Shown here piece after piece: positions 1-7,765 of a stretch of 64,000 nucleotides of DNA. A program made the translations under genes and the position numbers. The stretch is from Rhodoferax sp. BAB1 (GTDB lineage: Bacteria; Pseudomonadota; Gammaproteobacteria; Burkholderiales; Burkholderiaceae_C): assembly GCF_013334205.1 (NCBI RefSeq), contig NZ_CP054424.1, positions 3,120,001-3,184,000 of the forward strand, read 5' to 3'. Within the stretch, counting starts at the first letter, position 1; every line of letters starts with the position of its first letter. The notes under the pieces are model-generated. The model searched no databases. It was not told the origin of the DNA and worked only from the letters and a program-made list of their open reading frames with translations.

Positions 1-297
1 CGCCTTTACCTCAACGAATCGCAACCCTCTTTCTGTCAGCATGCTGAATATCTGACGATTCGGGATGACCGCACCCTCCGTCACTAGCGAGTCGGTATAA
101 AAGCGTTCAGGTAGGTCACGCATCTCCATCTGCCGTTGGTTATAGGCTTTCCCATAGTTAGGGTCAGACTTGAAATTCCCCATACCACCAGCGTTCCGCA
201 GGAGAGTTCCCACCGGGTCGCATGCGGCCATCAAACATGCAACGGTCAGGATCGCGATGCAGCGGATTGCTGCCAAGACGTTCCGATTGTCAAACAT
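1..297 (-). CDS. Putative lipoprotein, 3' part beyond the window edge
   Basis: This reading frame is open from an ATG at 297 down to base 1, so at least 99 residues are present and the C-terminus lies outside the window. The N-terminus looks like a lipoprotein signal: a short charged start (MFDNRN), a hydrophobic stretch, and a lipobox ending in LMAAC near residue 26. The mature part is polar and contains the motif DLPERFYTDSLV. I do not recognise the family. The region is less GC-rich than its neighbours, which may point to acquired DNA. A shorter start at 183 would lose the signal peptide, so 297 is preferred. Confidence 0.6.
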   Translation of the reverse strand, partial: MFDNRNVLAAIRCIAILTVACLMAACDPVGTLLRNAGGMGNFKSDPNYGKAYNQRQMEMRDLPERFYTDSLVTEGAVIPNRQIFSMLTERGLRFVEVKA

Positions 298-501
298 GCC
301 CCGGACTTCAAATAGAGAGTACAACGCTAGGCACCTTTCCTATGTTCTTCATCAAAGCGGTGTTGATCCTTCGGCCTCAGAGAGAGTGACGGATTCCGAA
401 AATTCTAGGGACCAAATACGCTGGGGTCCATCCCCCAAATTGGGAATCGATGCCCGCTTCTGGTCAAGTCTGGGAATGTCTGCTCCTGGCGCCGAAATCG
501 G
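298..501. other. Intergenic stretch, nothing recognised
   Basis: About 200 bases lie between the divergent-facing edge of the lipoprotein gene and the 3' end of the MFS-acyltransferase gene. The composition is mixed and GC content is below the rest of the window. I see no convincing gene, terminator or RNA here. It should contain the promoter of the left-edge lipoprotein gene. Confidence 0.4.
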
Positions 502-2466
502 TCACGCACTACCCTTCCCACCCGATCCCGCCTCCAACAACGTCGCGACCCTCACCCGCAGCTGATCTAGCGGCATCTCACCTCCTGCCACCGGCTCCCC
601 CACATTCAATCCCACCTTGTTGAAAATCCCCCGCCGAAACGGCTTGGCCATCGCCGTCGGCTTGCCACCCACCAGTTCGGCGCGGCTGAAAAACGAGCCC
701 CAGAGATTGGTCAGCGCCATGGGCACCACGGGCACGGGCTGCTGTTCCAGGATCTTCATGAGGCCGCCCTTGAACTCCTGCAGTGTGCCGTCCTTGGTGA
801 TGCCGCCTTCGGGGAAGATGGCCAGGAGGTCGCCTTCTTTCAGCACCTGGGCTGCGGCAGCGAAGGCGGCTTCGTAGGCCGCGGGGTCTTCGCTGCGCGG
901 GGCGATGGGGATGGCCTTGGCGAGTTTGAAAAGCCAGCCCAGCACCGGGATCTTGAAGATGCGGTGATCCATGATGAAACGGATGGGGCGCGGGCTGGCC
1001 GCCATGAGCAGCACGGCGTCGATGAAGCTCACGTGGTTGCAGGCCAGGATGGCGGGGCCTTCTGAAGGAATGTGCTCTTCGCCCCGCACCTTGAAGCGGT
1101 AGACGAAGTGCGTGAGCACCCAGGCCACGAAGCGCAGCAAATATTCCGGCACCAGCAGGAAGATGTAGGCGCCGACCACCGCATTGGCCAGGCCCACGGC
1201 CAGGAAGACCTGGGGCACGCTGAAGCCCAGCGCCAGCATGGCGCCGGCCAGCACCGAGCTGACCACCATGAAGATGGCGTTGAGGATGTTGTTGGCGGCG
1301 ATGATGCGCGCGCGGTGCGTGGCCGGGCTGCGCAGCTGGATCAGTGCGTACATGGGCACGCTGTACAAGCCGGCGAAGAGGCTGAGCAGCAGCAGATCGG
1401 CCATGACGCGCCAGTGGGCGGGCTGGGCCAGGAAGGCGGCCAGGCCCATGATGTCGGAGGCAGGGAGGCCGCGCGACGCAAAGTACAGGTCCACCGCAAA
1501 CACACTCATGCCGATGGCGCCCAGGGGCACCAGGCCGATTTCCACATGGCGACGGCTCAGCAATTCACACAGTAGCGAACCGGTGCCGATGCCGATGGAG
1601 AACACCACCAGCAGGGCCGAGGCCACCTGCTCGTCGCCGTGCAGCACCTCCTTGGCGAAGCTGGGGAACTGGCTCAGGAAGACGGCGCCGAAGAACCACA
1701 TCCAGCTGATGCCCAGCAGGGAGCGGAACACCACGATGTTGCCGCGCGCGAGCTTGAGGTTGCGCCAGGTCTCGGTGAAGGGGTTCCAGTTGATCTTGAG
1801 CGTGGGGTCGGTCGCCGGCACCATGGGGATGCGCGCGGACGTCGCACGGCCCACGATGGCCAGGGCCACGCAGGCAAAGGCCACGTTCTGGTGGCCCACT
1901 TCGGGCATGGCCACCACCAGGCCGCCCACCACATTGCCCAGCAGGATGGCCACGAAGGTGCCCATCTCGATCATGCCGTTGCCGCCGGTGAGTTCACGCT
2001 CGCCCAGCACCTCGGGCAGGTAGGCGTATTTCACCGGGCCGAAGAGCGTGGACTGCAGGCCCATGAGGAAGATGCAGCCCAGCAGTACACCGACCTGCCC
2101 CATGATGAAACCCCAGGCCGCGATCAGCATGATGGCGATCTCCAGGTCCTTGGTGAAGCGCATGAGCCGCGTCTTGTTGTACTTGTCGGCCAGCTGGCCG
2201 CTGGTGGCGGAGAAAAGCACGAAGGGCAGAATGAACAGTGCCCCGATCACCAGGCCGGCCAGCGCGGGCGGCAGCCAGCCCACGCTGAGCTGGTAGGTGA
2301 CCATGACCGTGAAGGCGAACTTGAAGAGGTTGTCGTTGGCGGCGCCGGTGAACTGCGTCCAGAAAAAGGGGGCGAAACGGCGCTGGCGCAGCAGGGCGAA
2401 CTGGTTGGGATGCTCACCGTGGCCCGGGGCCGCGGGGGCCGGGGCGATGTTGTTCTTGTCACTCAA
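502..2466 (-). CDS. MFS transporter fused to 1-acylglycerol-3-phosphate acyltransferase (LplT-PlsC type)
   Basis: A 654-residue protein with two parts. Residues of about 20-440 form a 12-helix major facilitator domain like the lysophospholipid transporter LplT. From about 460 to the end is a PlsC-type acyltransferase, with the catalytic HX4D block (NHVSFIDAV) and the substrate motif FPEGG. The likely role is to flip lysophospholipid inward and re-acylate it at the inner membrane. Unlike the Aas/LplT pair, there is no acyl-ACP synthetase domain. The start is TTG at 2466, supported by GGAGGAG six bases upstream; no ATG fits better. It follows the CREST-family gene by 15 bases, so the two are probably cotranscribed. 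Confidence 0.85.
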   Translation of the reverse strand: MSDKNNIAPAPAAPGHGEHPNQFALLRQRRFAPFFWTQFTGAANDNLFKFAFTVMVTYQLSVGWLPPALAGLVIGALFILPFVLFSATSGQLADKYNKTRLMRFTKDLEIAIMLIAAWGFIMGQVGVLLGCIFLMGLQSTLFGPVKYAYLPEVLGERELTGGNGMIEMGTFVAILLGNVVGGLVVAMPEVGHQNVAFACVALAIVGRATSARIPMVPATDPTLKINWNPFTETWRNLKLARGNIVVFRSLLGISWMWFFGAVFLSQFPSFAKEVLHGDEQVASALLVVFSIGIGTGSLLCELLSRRHVEIGLVPLGAIGMSVFAVDLYFASRGLPASDIMGLAAFLAQPAHWRVMADLLLLSLFAGLYSVPMYALIQLRSPATHRARIIAANNILNAIFMVVSSVLAGAMLALGFSVPQVFLAVGLANAVVGAYIFLLVPEYLLRFVAWVLTHFVYRFKVRGEEHIPSEGPAILACNHVSFIDAVLLMAASPRPIRFIMDHRIFKIPVLGWLFKLAKAIPIAPRSEDPAAYEAAFAAAAQVLKEGDLLAIFPEGGITKDGTLQEFKGGLMKILEQQPVPVVPMALTNLWGSFFSRAELVGGKPTAMAKPFRRGIFNKVGLNVGEPVAGGEMPLDQLRVRVATLLEAGSGGKGSA

Positions 2467-2481
2467 GATGGTCTCCTCCGT

Positions 2482-3240
2482 TTATTGTTGAGTGGCATTC
2501 TGCCCGAGCGCGCGCAGCGCGCTGATGACAGGCCATGCTGCGAATGCAGCCACCAGGTGCTTGAGGCTGTGGCCCGAGATGATCTCGCCCGTGGCCTGGT
2601 AGATGGCGTGGTCGGCCTGCTCGCAGAGCTTGGCCACGACGTAGATGGCGATGACGGCACCCCAGCGCACGGCCAGCGCGCCAGGCAAGGGTTTCATGAA
2701 AGCCAGCACCAGCAGCAGCACCAAACCACCGCCCTGCAGCAGGGCCCAGGGCAGCAGGTTGCCCTGGGCGGCCCAGACGGCCACACTCACCGGGCCCAGC
2801 AACAACACGACCGCCGCCAGGGCCAGCCCCGCCCGCGCGCTGAGGTGCACGGCCACGCCCAGGCCCAGCAGGCCGGCGAAGGCCACCGTCATGCCCAGCC
2901 GGTCCACCACCAGGCCCGCGTCGTCCGGCGCCCAGTGGTAAACGGCGGACCCCAGGGCGGTGACCAGGAGACCGCCGAAGAACAGCGCGGCCAGCCGCTG
3001 CTGGGTGGCGTCCAGCTGCGGCACACGGCCCAGCACACGCAGGCCCAGCAGGCCGAAGAGCGCAAAAGGCAGGTTGCTCAGCACATCCAGCGCACAGGGC
3101 ATGCCGAGCCAGCTGCGCTGGTCGGCGAAATCATGGAAGTGCGGTGCTTGCGCCAGGGGCGGGGCGAAGATGGCCAGCAGGCCGAGCAGCAGCACGGCGC
3201 CCAGCAGAACAGCTTCGGCACGTGAGATCGATGGAAACAT
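2482..3240 (-). CDS. CREST-superfamily (alkaline ceramidase-like) membrane protein
   Basis: A 252-residue protein with about seven hydrophobic segments. It carries the pattern of bacterial ceramidase-like CREST proteins: HDFADQRSWLGMPCALDVLS near the N-terminus, a YHWAPDDAGLVVDRLGMT block in the middle, and SGHSLKHL near the end. In the superfamily these His/Asp residues bind a metal and catalyse lipid amide hydrolysis; the substrate here is unknown. The longer frame from 3354 was rejected because the extra residues are basic, not hydrophobic, and would run over the divergent promoter. It lies directly upstream of the MFS-acyltransferase, suggesting a lipid-remodelling pair, and is divergent from an XRE regulator. 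Confidence 0.7.
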   Translation of the reverse strand: MFPSISRAEAVLLGAVLLLGLLAIFAPPLAQAPHFHDFADQRSWLGMPCALDVLSNLPFALFGLLGLRVLGRVPQLDATQQRLAALFFGGLLVTALGSAVYHWAPDDAGLVVDRLGMTVAFAGLLGLGVAVHLSARAGLALAAVVLLLGPVSVAVWAAQGNLLPWALLQGGGLVLLLVLAFMKPLPGALAVRWGAVIAIYVVAKLCEQADHAIYQATGEIISGHSLKHLVAAFAAWPVISALRALGQNATQQ

Positions 3241-3334
3241 GAAAGGCTCCGGGGATGACGATGGCCGCACTGTGGGGCGCGCGCATCGCCAATGGGGCCA
3301 TTTCATGCGACTTCCACACTTCTGTCTACCGGGA

Positions 3335-3351
3335 GTATCGATAATCGATAC
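3335..3351. promoter_or_regulatory. Perfect palindrome between divergent CREST and XRE genes
   Basis: GTATCGAT-A-ATCGATAC forms two 8-base arms around one central base. It sits 27 bases before the XRE regulator ATG and about 95 bases before the CREST gene start. Its placement and symmetry suit an operator bound by the XRE protein. This is inference; no promoter elements were assigned with confidence. Confidence 0.55.
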
Positions 3352-3377
3352 CACCGCGACACTCCCGAGAGCAAGCC

Positions 3378-4109
3378 ATGAGCACCACCGCCGACCTCGT
3401 CCTGGCCCTGAAGAAGGAACTGAAGGCCGCCCACCTGACCTATGCCGACCTGGCGAAGAAGCTGGGCATGGCGGAAAGCAGCGTCAAGCGCATGCTGGCC
3501 CGGGGCGACATGCCGCTGTCGCGCATCGACGCGATCTGCCGCGCGCTCAAGCTGGACTTCGGCGAGCTGGCGCGCCGTGTGGCCGACGCCCAGCCCCTGC
3601 TGGCCGAGCTGACACAGCAGCAGGAAAAGGCCGTGGTGGCCGACAAGAAGCTGCTGCTGGTGGCCATCTGCGTGCTGAGCCAGTGGACGCTGGAGCAGAT
3701 CGTGGCGAGCTACCGCCTGAGCGAGGCCGAGGGCGTGAAGTACCTGGCGCAACTGGACCGCATCGGCATCATCGAGCTGCGGCCACTGAACCGCTACCGC
3801 CTGAAACTGGCCAAAACCTTCCGCTGGCGACCGCACGGCCCGGTGATGGACTACTTCCGCGAGCACGCGCTGCTGGACTATTACAGCGGCGGTTTCGACG
3901 GCCACGGCGAAGGCCTGCTGCTGGTGCACGGCAGCATCAGCCGCAGCCTCGCACCGTCTTTCATGGAACGCCTGCAGCGCGTGGCCCAGGACTTTGCCCA
4001 GCAGCACCAGGCCGACCAGAAGCTGCCCGAGAAGGACCGCGAAGGCTACACCCTGCTGCTGGCGATGCGGAGTTGGGAGTTTGAGGCTTTCGCCGCACTG
4101 CGACGTTGA
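3378..4109 (+). CDS. XRE/Cro-type helix-turn-helix transcriptional regulator
   Basis: A 243-residue protein. Residues of about 5-65 form an XRE helix-turn-helix (TYADLAKKLGMAESSVKRML). The remaining 175 residues are a conserved C-terminal region typical of stand-alone regulators of this type in Burkholderiales; no ligand is evident. It is divergent from the CREST gene and shares an intergenic region with the palindrome at 3335-3351, so autoregulation and control of the lipid genes are plausible. Its last 40 codons recur in decayed form at 5994-6122, beyond the sqr gene. Confidence 0.85.
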   Translation: MSTTADLVLALKKELKAAHLTYADLAKKLGMAESSVKRMLARGDMPLSRIDAICRALKLDFGELARRVADAQPLLAELTQQQEKAVVADKKLLLVAICVLSQWTLEQIVASYRLSEAEGVKYLAQLDRIGIIELRPLNRYRLKLAKTFRWRPHGPVMDYFREHALLDYYSGGFDGHGEGLLLVHGSISRSLAPSFMERLQRVAQDFAQQHQADQKLPEKDREGYTLLLAMRSWEFEAFAALRR

Positions 4110-4113
4110 GGCT
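3987..4113 (+). repeat. Direct repeat copy 1 (3' end of the XRE gene)
   Basis: These 127 bases align without gaps to 6000-6126, with about 19 mismatches by eye, most of them in third codon positions. The pair brackets sqr and its partner gene. The pattern fits an old duplication followed by decay of one regulator copy. Confidence 0.85.
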
Positions 4114-4127
4114 TTTGCCGACATGGA

Positions 4128-4169
4128 TTGATGTGGATCAAGTCGAAAACATACCCCGGTGCCTATAAA
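4128..4169 (+). promoter_or_regulatory. FNR/Anr-dependent promoter of sqr
   Basis: TTGAT-GTGG-ATCAA at 4128-4141 is a perfect FNR/Anr palindrome. A -10 hexamer TATAAA lies at 4164-4169, which predicts a start near 4176. The box is then centred at -41.5, the classical position for activation by FNR. There is no good -35, as expected for such promoters. It implies that sqr is induced when oxygen falls. Confidence 0.8.
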
Positions 4170-4223
4170 TGGTGCACCAGCCGCACCCGGTCAGAGGCGC
4201 GGCATACACCAGGAGACAGAACC

Positions 4224-5498
4224 ATGGCCCATATCGTGATCCTCGGCGCTGGCATCGGCGGCATGCCGATGGCGTATGAGATGCGTGCGCTGGCGCGCGC
4301 GGAAGACAAAGTCACCGTCATTTCGAACAACCCGAAGTTCCACTTCGTGCCGTCCAACCCCTGGGTGGCGGTGGACTGGCGCAAGCGCGAGGACATCGAG
4401 CTCGACATCGCGCCGGTGCTGGCGAAGAAGAAGATCGACTTCATCGGCGTAGGGGCCAAGCGCCTGCACCCTGAGAAGAACCAGGTCGAGCTGGACGACG
4501 GCCGCACGGTGGATTACGACTACCTGGTGATTGCCACCGGTCCGAAGCTGGCCTTCGACGAGATCGAGGGCCTGGGCCCCAAGGGCTATACCCACTCGAT
4601 CTGCCACGTGGACCACGCGGTGGAGGCCGAGCGCGACTGGCAGGAATTCATCAAGAGCCCGGGCCACGTGGTGGTGGGCGCGGTGCAGGGGGCCTCCTGC
4701 TACGGCCCGGCCTACGAGTACGCCATGATCATGGACACCGACCTGCGCAAGCGCAAGATCCGCGACAAGGTGCCCATGACCTTCGTGACGGCCGAGCCCT
4801 ATATCGGCCACCTGGGCCTGGGCGGGGTGGGCGACTCCAAGGGCCTGCTGGAATCGGTCATGCGCGACCGCCACATCAAGTGGATCTGCAATGCCAAGAC
4901 CACCAAGGTGGAGGCCGGCAAGATGTACGTGACCGAGCACAACGAGGACGGCACACCGAAGAAGGAACACGTGCTGGACTTCAAGTTCTCCATGATGCTG
5001 CCGGCCTTCAAGGGCATCGACGCGGTGTTCGGCATCGAGGGGCTGACCAACCCGCGCGGGTTCATCCTGATCGATCCGCAGCAGCGCAACCCCAAGTACA
5101 AGAACATCTACGCGGTGGGCGTGTGCGTGGCGATTCCCCCGGTGGAAGCCACACCGGTGCCCACGGGCGCGCCCAAGACGGGTTACATGATCGAGTCCAT
5201 GGTGACGGCCACGGCGCACAACATCCGCGACGAGCTCGACGGCAAGCAGCCCGCCACCAAGGCCACCTGGAACGCCGTGTGCCTGGCCGACTTCGGCGAT
5301 ACGGGCGCCTGCTTCGTGGCGCTGCCGCAGATTCCGCCGCGCAACGTGAACTGGTTCTCGCAGGGCAAGTGGGTGCACCTGGCCAAGATCGCCTTCGAGA
5401 AATACTTCATGCGCAAGATGAAGGCCGGCACTTCGGAGCCGCTGTTCGAGAAGATGGTGATGAACGCCCTGGGCATCATGAAGCTCAAGGACAAATAA
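4224..5498 (+). CDS. sqr: Sulfide:quinone oxidoreductase
   Basis: This 424-residue FAD enzyme oxidises sulfide to polysulfide or sulfur and passes electrons to the membrane quinone pool. The N-terminal FAD fold shows GAGIGGMPMAYE. All three redox cysteines expected of the family are visible: Cys127 (SICHVDH), Cys159 (GASCYGPAYEY) and Cys353 (NAVCLADFGDTG). The C-terminal part is amphipathic, as in membrane-attached SQRs. The ATG at 4224 is chosen because AGGAG lies upstream and the dinucleotide-binding motif follows at once; a longer frame from 4128 would start inside the FNR box. It is followed after 10 bases by a gene of unknown function. Confidence 0.92.
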   Translation: MAHIVILGAGIGGMPMAYEMRALARAEDKVTVISNNPKFHFVPSNPWVAVDWRKREDIELDIAPVLAKKKIDFIGVGAKRLHPEKNQVELDDGRTVDYDYLVIATGPKLAFDEIEGLGPKGYTHSICHVDHAVEAERDWQEFIKSPGHVVVGAVQGASCYGPAYEYAMIMDTDLRKRKIRDKVPMTFVTAEPYIGHLGLGGVGDSKGLLESVMRDRHIKWICNAKTTKVEAGKMYVTEHNEDGTPKKEHVLDFKFSMMLPAFKGIDAVFGIEGLTNPRGFILIDPQQRNPKYKNIYAVGVCVAIPPVEATPVPTGAPKTGYMIESMVTATAHNIRDELDGKQPATKATWNAVCLADFGDTGACFVALPQIPPRNVNWFSQGKWVHLAKIAFEKYFMRKMKAGTSEPLFEKMVMNALGIMKLKDK

Positions 5499-5508
5499 GC
5501 ACCACACC

Positions 5509-5943
5509 ATGGCCACCGGCTATGTGTTCTTCGACGCCGAGCTGCGCGATCGCTTCGTGCAGGGCTTGGCGGCGCGGGCGCTGCAGAGCAGCACGCGCGA
5601 AGACGCCATGGAAGGCTGGGTGGTCGAGCTGGCCGCCGAGCCCGACGACGACACGCTGGAGACCCTGGAGGCCGACTACGAGGCGCTGATGCAGGAGCAG
5701 ATGCAGCGCGCCGAGGCGCGGCCCGACTGGGGCAGCCACCAGGTGGCCAGCCTGAGCATCACGCGCAGCGATGGCAGCCCCGCCGTGGTGCGGCTGCCGC
5801 CGGCGGTGGCGCGGCCCCTGATGGAACATTTCAGTGCCGAGGAGGCGCACGCGCTGGTGACGGCGATTGCCCACAGCCTGGAGAACCCGGTGGACGGGCC
5901 GCTGTGCCGCAAGGACTTGCTGAAGACCCGACCGCAGGACTGA
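5509..5943 (+). CDS. Hypothetical protein downstream of sqr
   Basis: A 144-residue, acidic soluble protein with no signal peptide or membrane segment. I do not recognise a domain. The first half is rich in Glu and Asp (ELAAEPDDDTLETLEADYEA); the end contains a single cysteine (GPLCRKDL). It begins 10 bases after sqr and must be cotranscribed from the FNR-type promoter, so a role in sulfide oxidation or its regulation is a reasonable guess. The start at 5509 is the first ATG in frame. Confidence 0.65.
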   Translation: MATGYVFFDAELRDRFVQGLAARALQSSTREDAMEGWVVELAAEPDDDTLETLEADYEALMQEQMQRAEARPDWGSHQVASLSITRSDGSPAVVRLPPAVARPLMEHFSAEEAHALVTAIAHSLENPVDGPLCRKDLLKTRPQD

Positions 5944-5993
5944 GTCGCGCGTCTATTCGGCAAAGCAGCCATCAGGGACACAGCATCCAGTGC

Positions 5994-6122
5994 ATGACAC
6001 AGGACTTTGTCCAACAACACCAGGCCGACCAGAAACTACCTATGAAAGACCGCGAGGGTTACGCCCTGGTGCTGGCGATGCGGAGTTGGGAGTTCGAGGC
6101 GTTCTCGGCACTGCGTCGATGA
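5994..6122 (+). pseudogene. Decayed 3' fragment of an XRE regulator gene
   Basis: An open stretch of 42 codons reads TQDFVQQHQADQKLP and ends SWEFEAFSALRR, matching the last 40 residues of the XRE regulator at 3378-4109. The helix-turn-helix and the rest of the gene are absent. The reading frame is intact over the fragment and substitutions are mostly synonymous, so purifying selection acted for some time after duplication. A stand-alone function is unlikely. Confidence 0.75.
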
Positions 6123-6126
6123 GGCT
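6000..6126 (+). repeat. Direct repeat copy 2, partner of 3987-4113
   Basis: This is the second arm of the gap-free 127-base repeat. Together the arms enclose about 1.9 kb with sqr and its downstream partner. Confidence 0.85.
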
Positions 6127-6152
6127 GGAAAGCGGAACTACGATCGCAGCGG

Positions 6153-6467
6153 TCAGAAACAAGTCCATCCCCGGCAATTGGACTCAGTTATTTTCACTAT
6201 CAATCCATACCAGACTGGGGCGAACAATAACGGAGATGCGCCGATTGCCAGCGCCTGGACCAAGTGGTCCGCTCGTCGCTTCAAACTCAGGCCAAAAGCC
6301 CAACCGGTGAACACTGCAATCCCGACAGGAGCAGACATCAGAAGTGGATGAGCCCCGGCCAAGAAGATAAACCCAAGGCCCACCACGCCTGCGCCAGCTA
6401 GCAACAAAGCATCCGCAACGTATGCGAGCATTAAAAGAATGCCCAGAAAAGGGTGTTGATTGTTCAC
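6153..6467 (-). CDS. Small membrane protein, unknown function
   Basis: A 104-residue protein with three hydrophobic segments: residues of about 8-35, 42-60 and 72-92. No family is recognised. Codon use is less GC-biased than in the genes to its right, like the left end of the window. It stands alone between the XRE gene remnant and the FIST gene, which share no obvious function. The hydrophobic pattern and lack of a competing frame support a real gene, but only moderately. Confidence 0.5.
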   Translation of the reverse strand: MNNQHPFLGILLMLAYVADALLLAGAGVVGLGFIFLAGAHPLLMSAPVGIAVFTGWAFGLSLKRRADHLVQALAIGASPLLFAPVWYGLIVKITESNCRGWTCF

Positions 6468-6504
6468 TTCATACCTGCTCAGACGCCAATGCCAGGGTCG
6501 AGGG

Positions 6505-7764
6505 TTAATCGGAGAGGAAGACCGTCAGCACGCCGGTGTAGCCATAGATGTGGTGGCGCGCGATCTCGCCGCCGGCGAAGAAACCGATCAGCGGCACGTC
6601 GCCCAGCGCGTGGCGCACGATCTGCAGCTCGGCGCTGGGCCCGCCGAAGTGCGGGCCGCCGCGGCCGGAGCAGCTGACGTAGACAGCACCCACCATGCGC
6701 TTGGGCGTCTGCACCGGAGGCTCGGCCTCCAGCCCGCCTGCGGTCAGCGGCAGTTCTTCCGGTTCCAGTTCCTCGCGGATCTCGGCGCAGATGCGCATGA
6801 GGTCGGCGCGCGCGGCCTGCACATTGCGCTGGCAGAAAGCCAGCTGCATGCCCTCTTCCACCAGTTCGGCCAGGGCCACGCCGCCGCGCTGCGGGTCCAG
6901 GCCGATGATGTGGCGCACCCGCACGTCGCTGCCGAAGTTGCCGGTGCGGTTGATGGCGCGGCCGTCAGCGGCCACGTCCTGCGGGCTCACCAGGCCGGCC
7001 AGGGTGGCGCGCACGGCGCCCAGGGCCTGCTCGGGCTCGTCCAGCGTCACCTCCAGTTCGCGCAGCAGCACCTGCAGCGCGGGCTCGCCGTCGAGCTGGT
7101 AGACCACGTTGCGCTCGGCCTCGGTGATGGCGTGGCTGCCGGCCACCGGGCAGCAGCCCTGGGTCACACGCGAGACCACGGACACGCCGGCGCCGAAGGC
7201 CACGCCGCTCAAGCCCCCGTGGAACACGCCGGTGGAGCGGCCCTGGCCGCGGATGAAGCCGTCACCGCCCAGCGCGAACTGCACGCTCTCGCCGCGGCTG
7301 GCGGCCAGGCCGCCGAAGAGGTAGCCGCTGTCGGTGCGCGCGGCCATCTCGTTGATGAGCTCGGACAGTTCGGGGGTATGGCCGTCGGCGTGCACCAGCG
7401 CGGTGTGCGGCTCGAAACCCAGGCCCAGCGGTGCCACGCCGGAAAACACGCGGTACTGGTCGCTGGGCAGGTCGCAGAGCATCACGGCCATGGCCGGCTC
7501 GTCGAAGTACTCGACGTTGGTGGCGGCTATGCCCACGCCCACGGTGCCGGCCCAGTCGGTGACTTCGGGCAGCTCGGCACTCAGGTGGGCGAGGATGGCC
7601 TCGGCTTCGGCGACGTAGTGATCGGTGATGTAGAGCAGGGCCAGCGTGGGATGGTTGGCGCCGGGCAGGGCCAGCTGCGCGCGCAGCTGCGCCAGCACCA
7701 GCGCGGCGGCCATGCGCCATTGCGGGTGGGTGGCGTGGGCCAGGGGAAAGTTTTTCATCGACAT
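6505..7764 (-). CDS. FIST domain signal-transduction protein
   Basis: A 419-residue soluble protein made of FIST N-terminal and C-terminal domains. The family is thought to bind small ligands such as amino acids and often acts with chemotaxis or cyclic-di-GMP proteins. Visible family features include GGLAASRGESVQF in the N-terminal half and a C-terminal FFAGGEIA block. No membrane segment is present. It starts one base after the stop of the PhaM gene and about 600 bases downstream of a GGDEF-EAL gene on the same strand, so all three may share transcripts. A second ATG at 7758 is possible. Confidence 0.8.
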   Translation of the reverse strand: MSMKNFPLAHATHPQWRMAAALVLAQLRAQLALPGANHPTLALLYITDHYVAEAEAILAHLSAELPEVTDWAGTVGVGIAATNVEYFDEPAMAVMLCDLPSDQYRVFSGVAPLGLGFEPHTALVHADGHTPELSELINEMAARTDSGYLFGGLAASRGESVQFALGGDGFIRGQGRSTGVFHGGLSGVAFGAGVSVVSRVTQGCCPVAGSHAITEAERNVVYQLDGEPALQVLLRELEVTLDEPEQALGAVRATLAGLVSPQDVAADGRAINRTGNFGSDVRVRHIIGLDPQRGGVALAELVEEGMQLAFCQRNVQAARADLMRICAEIREELEPEELPLTAGGLEAEPPVQTPKRMVGAVYVSCSGRGGPHFGGPSAELQIVRHALGDVPLIGFFAGGEIARHHIYGYTGVLTVFLSD

Positions 7765-7765
7765 C

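Noticed and set aside
170..565. A 131-codon + strand frame at the left end
   Set aside because: It overlaps the lipoprotein gene start and the end of the MFS-acyltransferase gene, and has no conserved motif.
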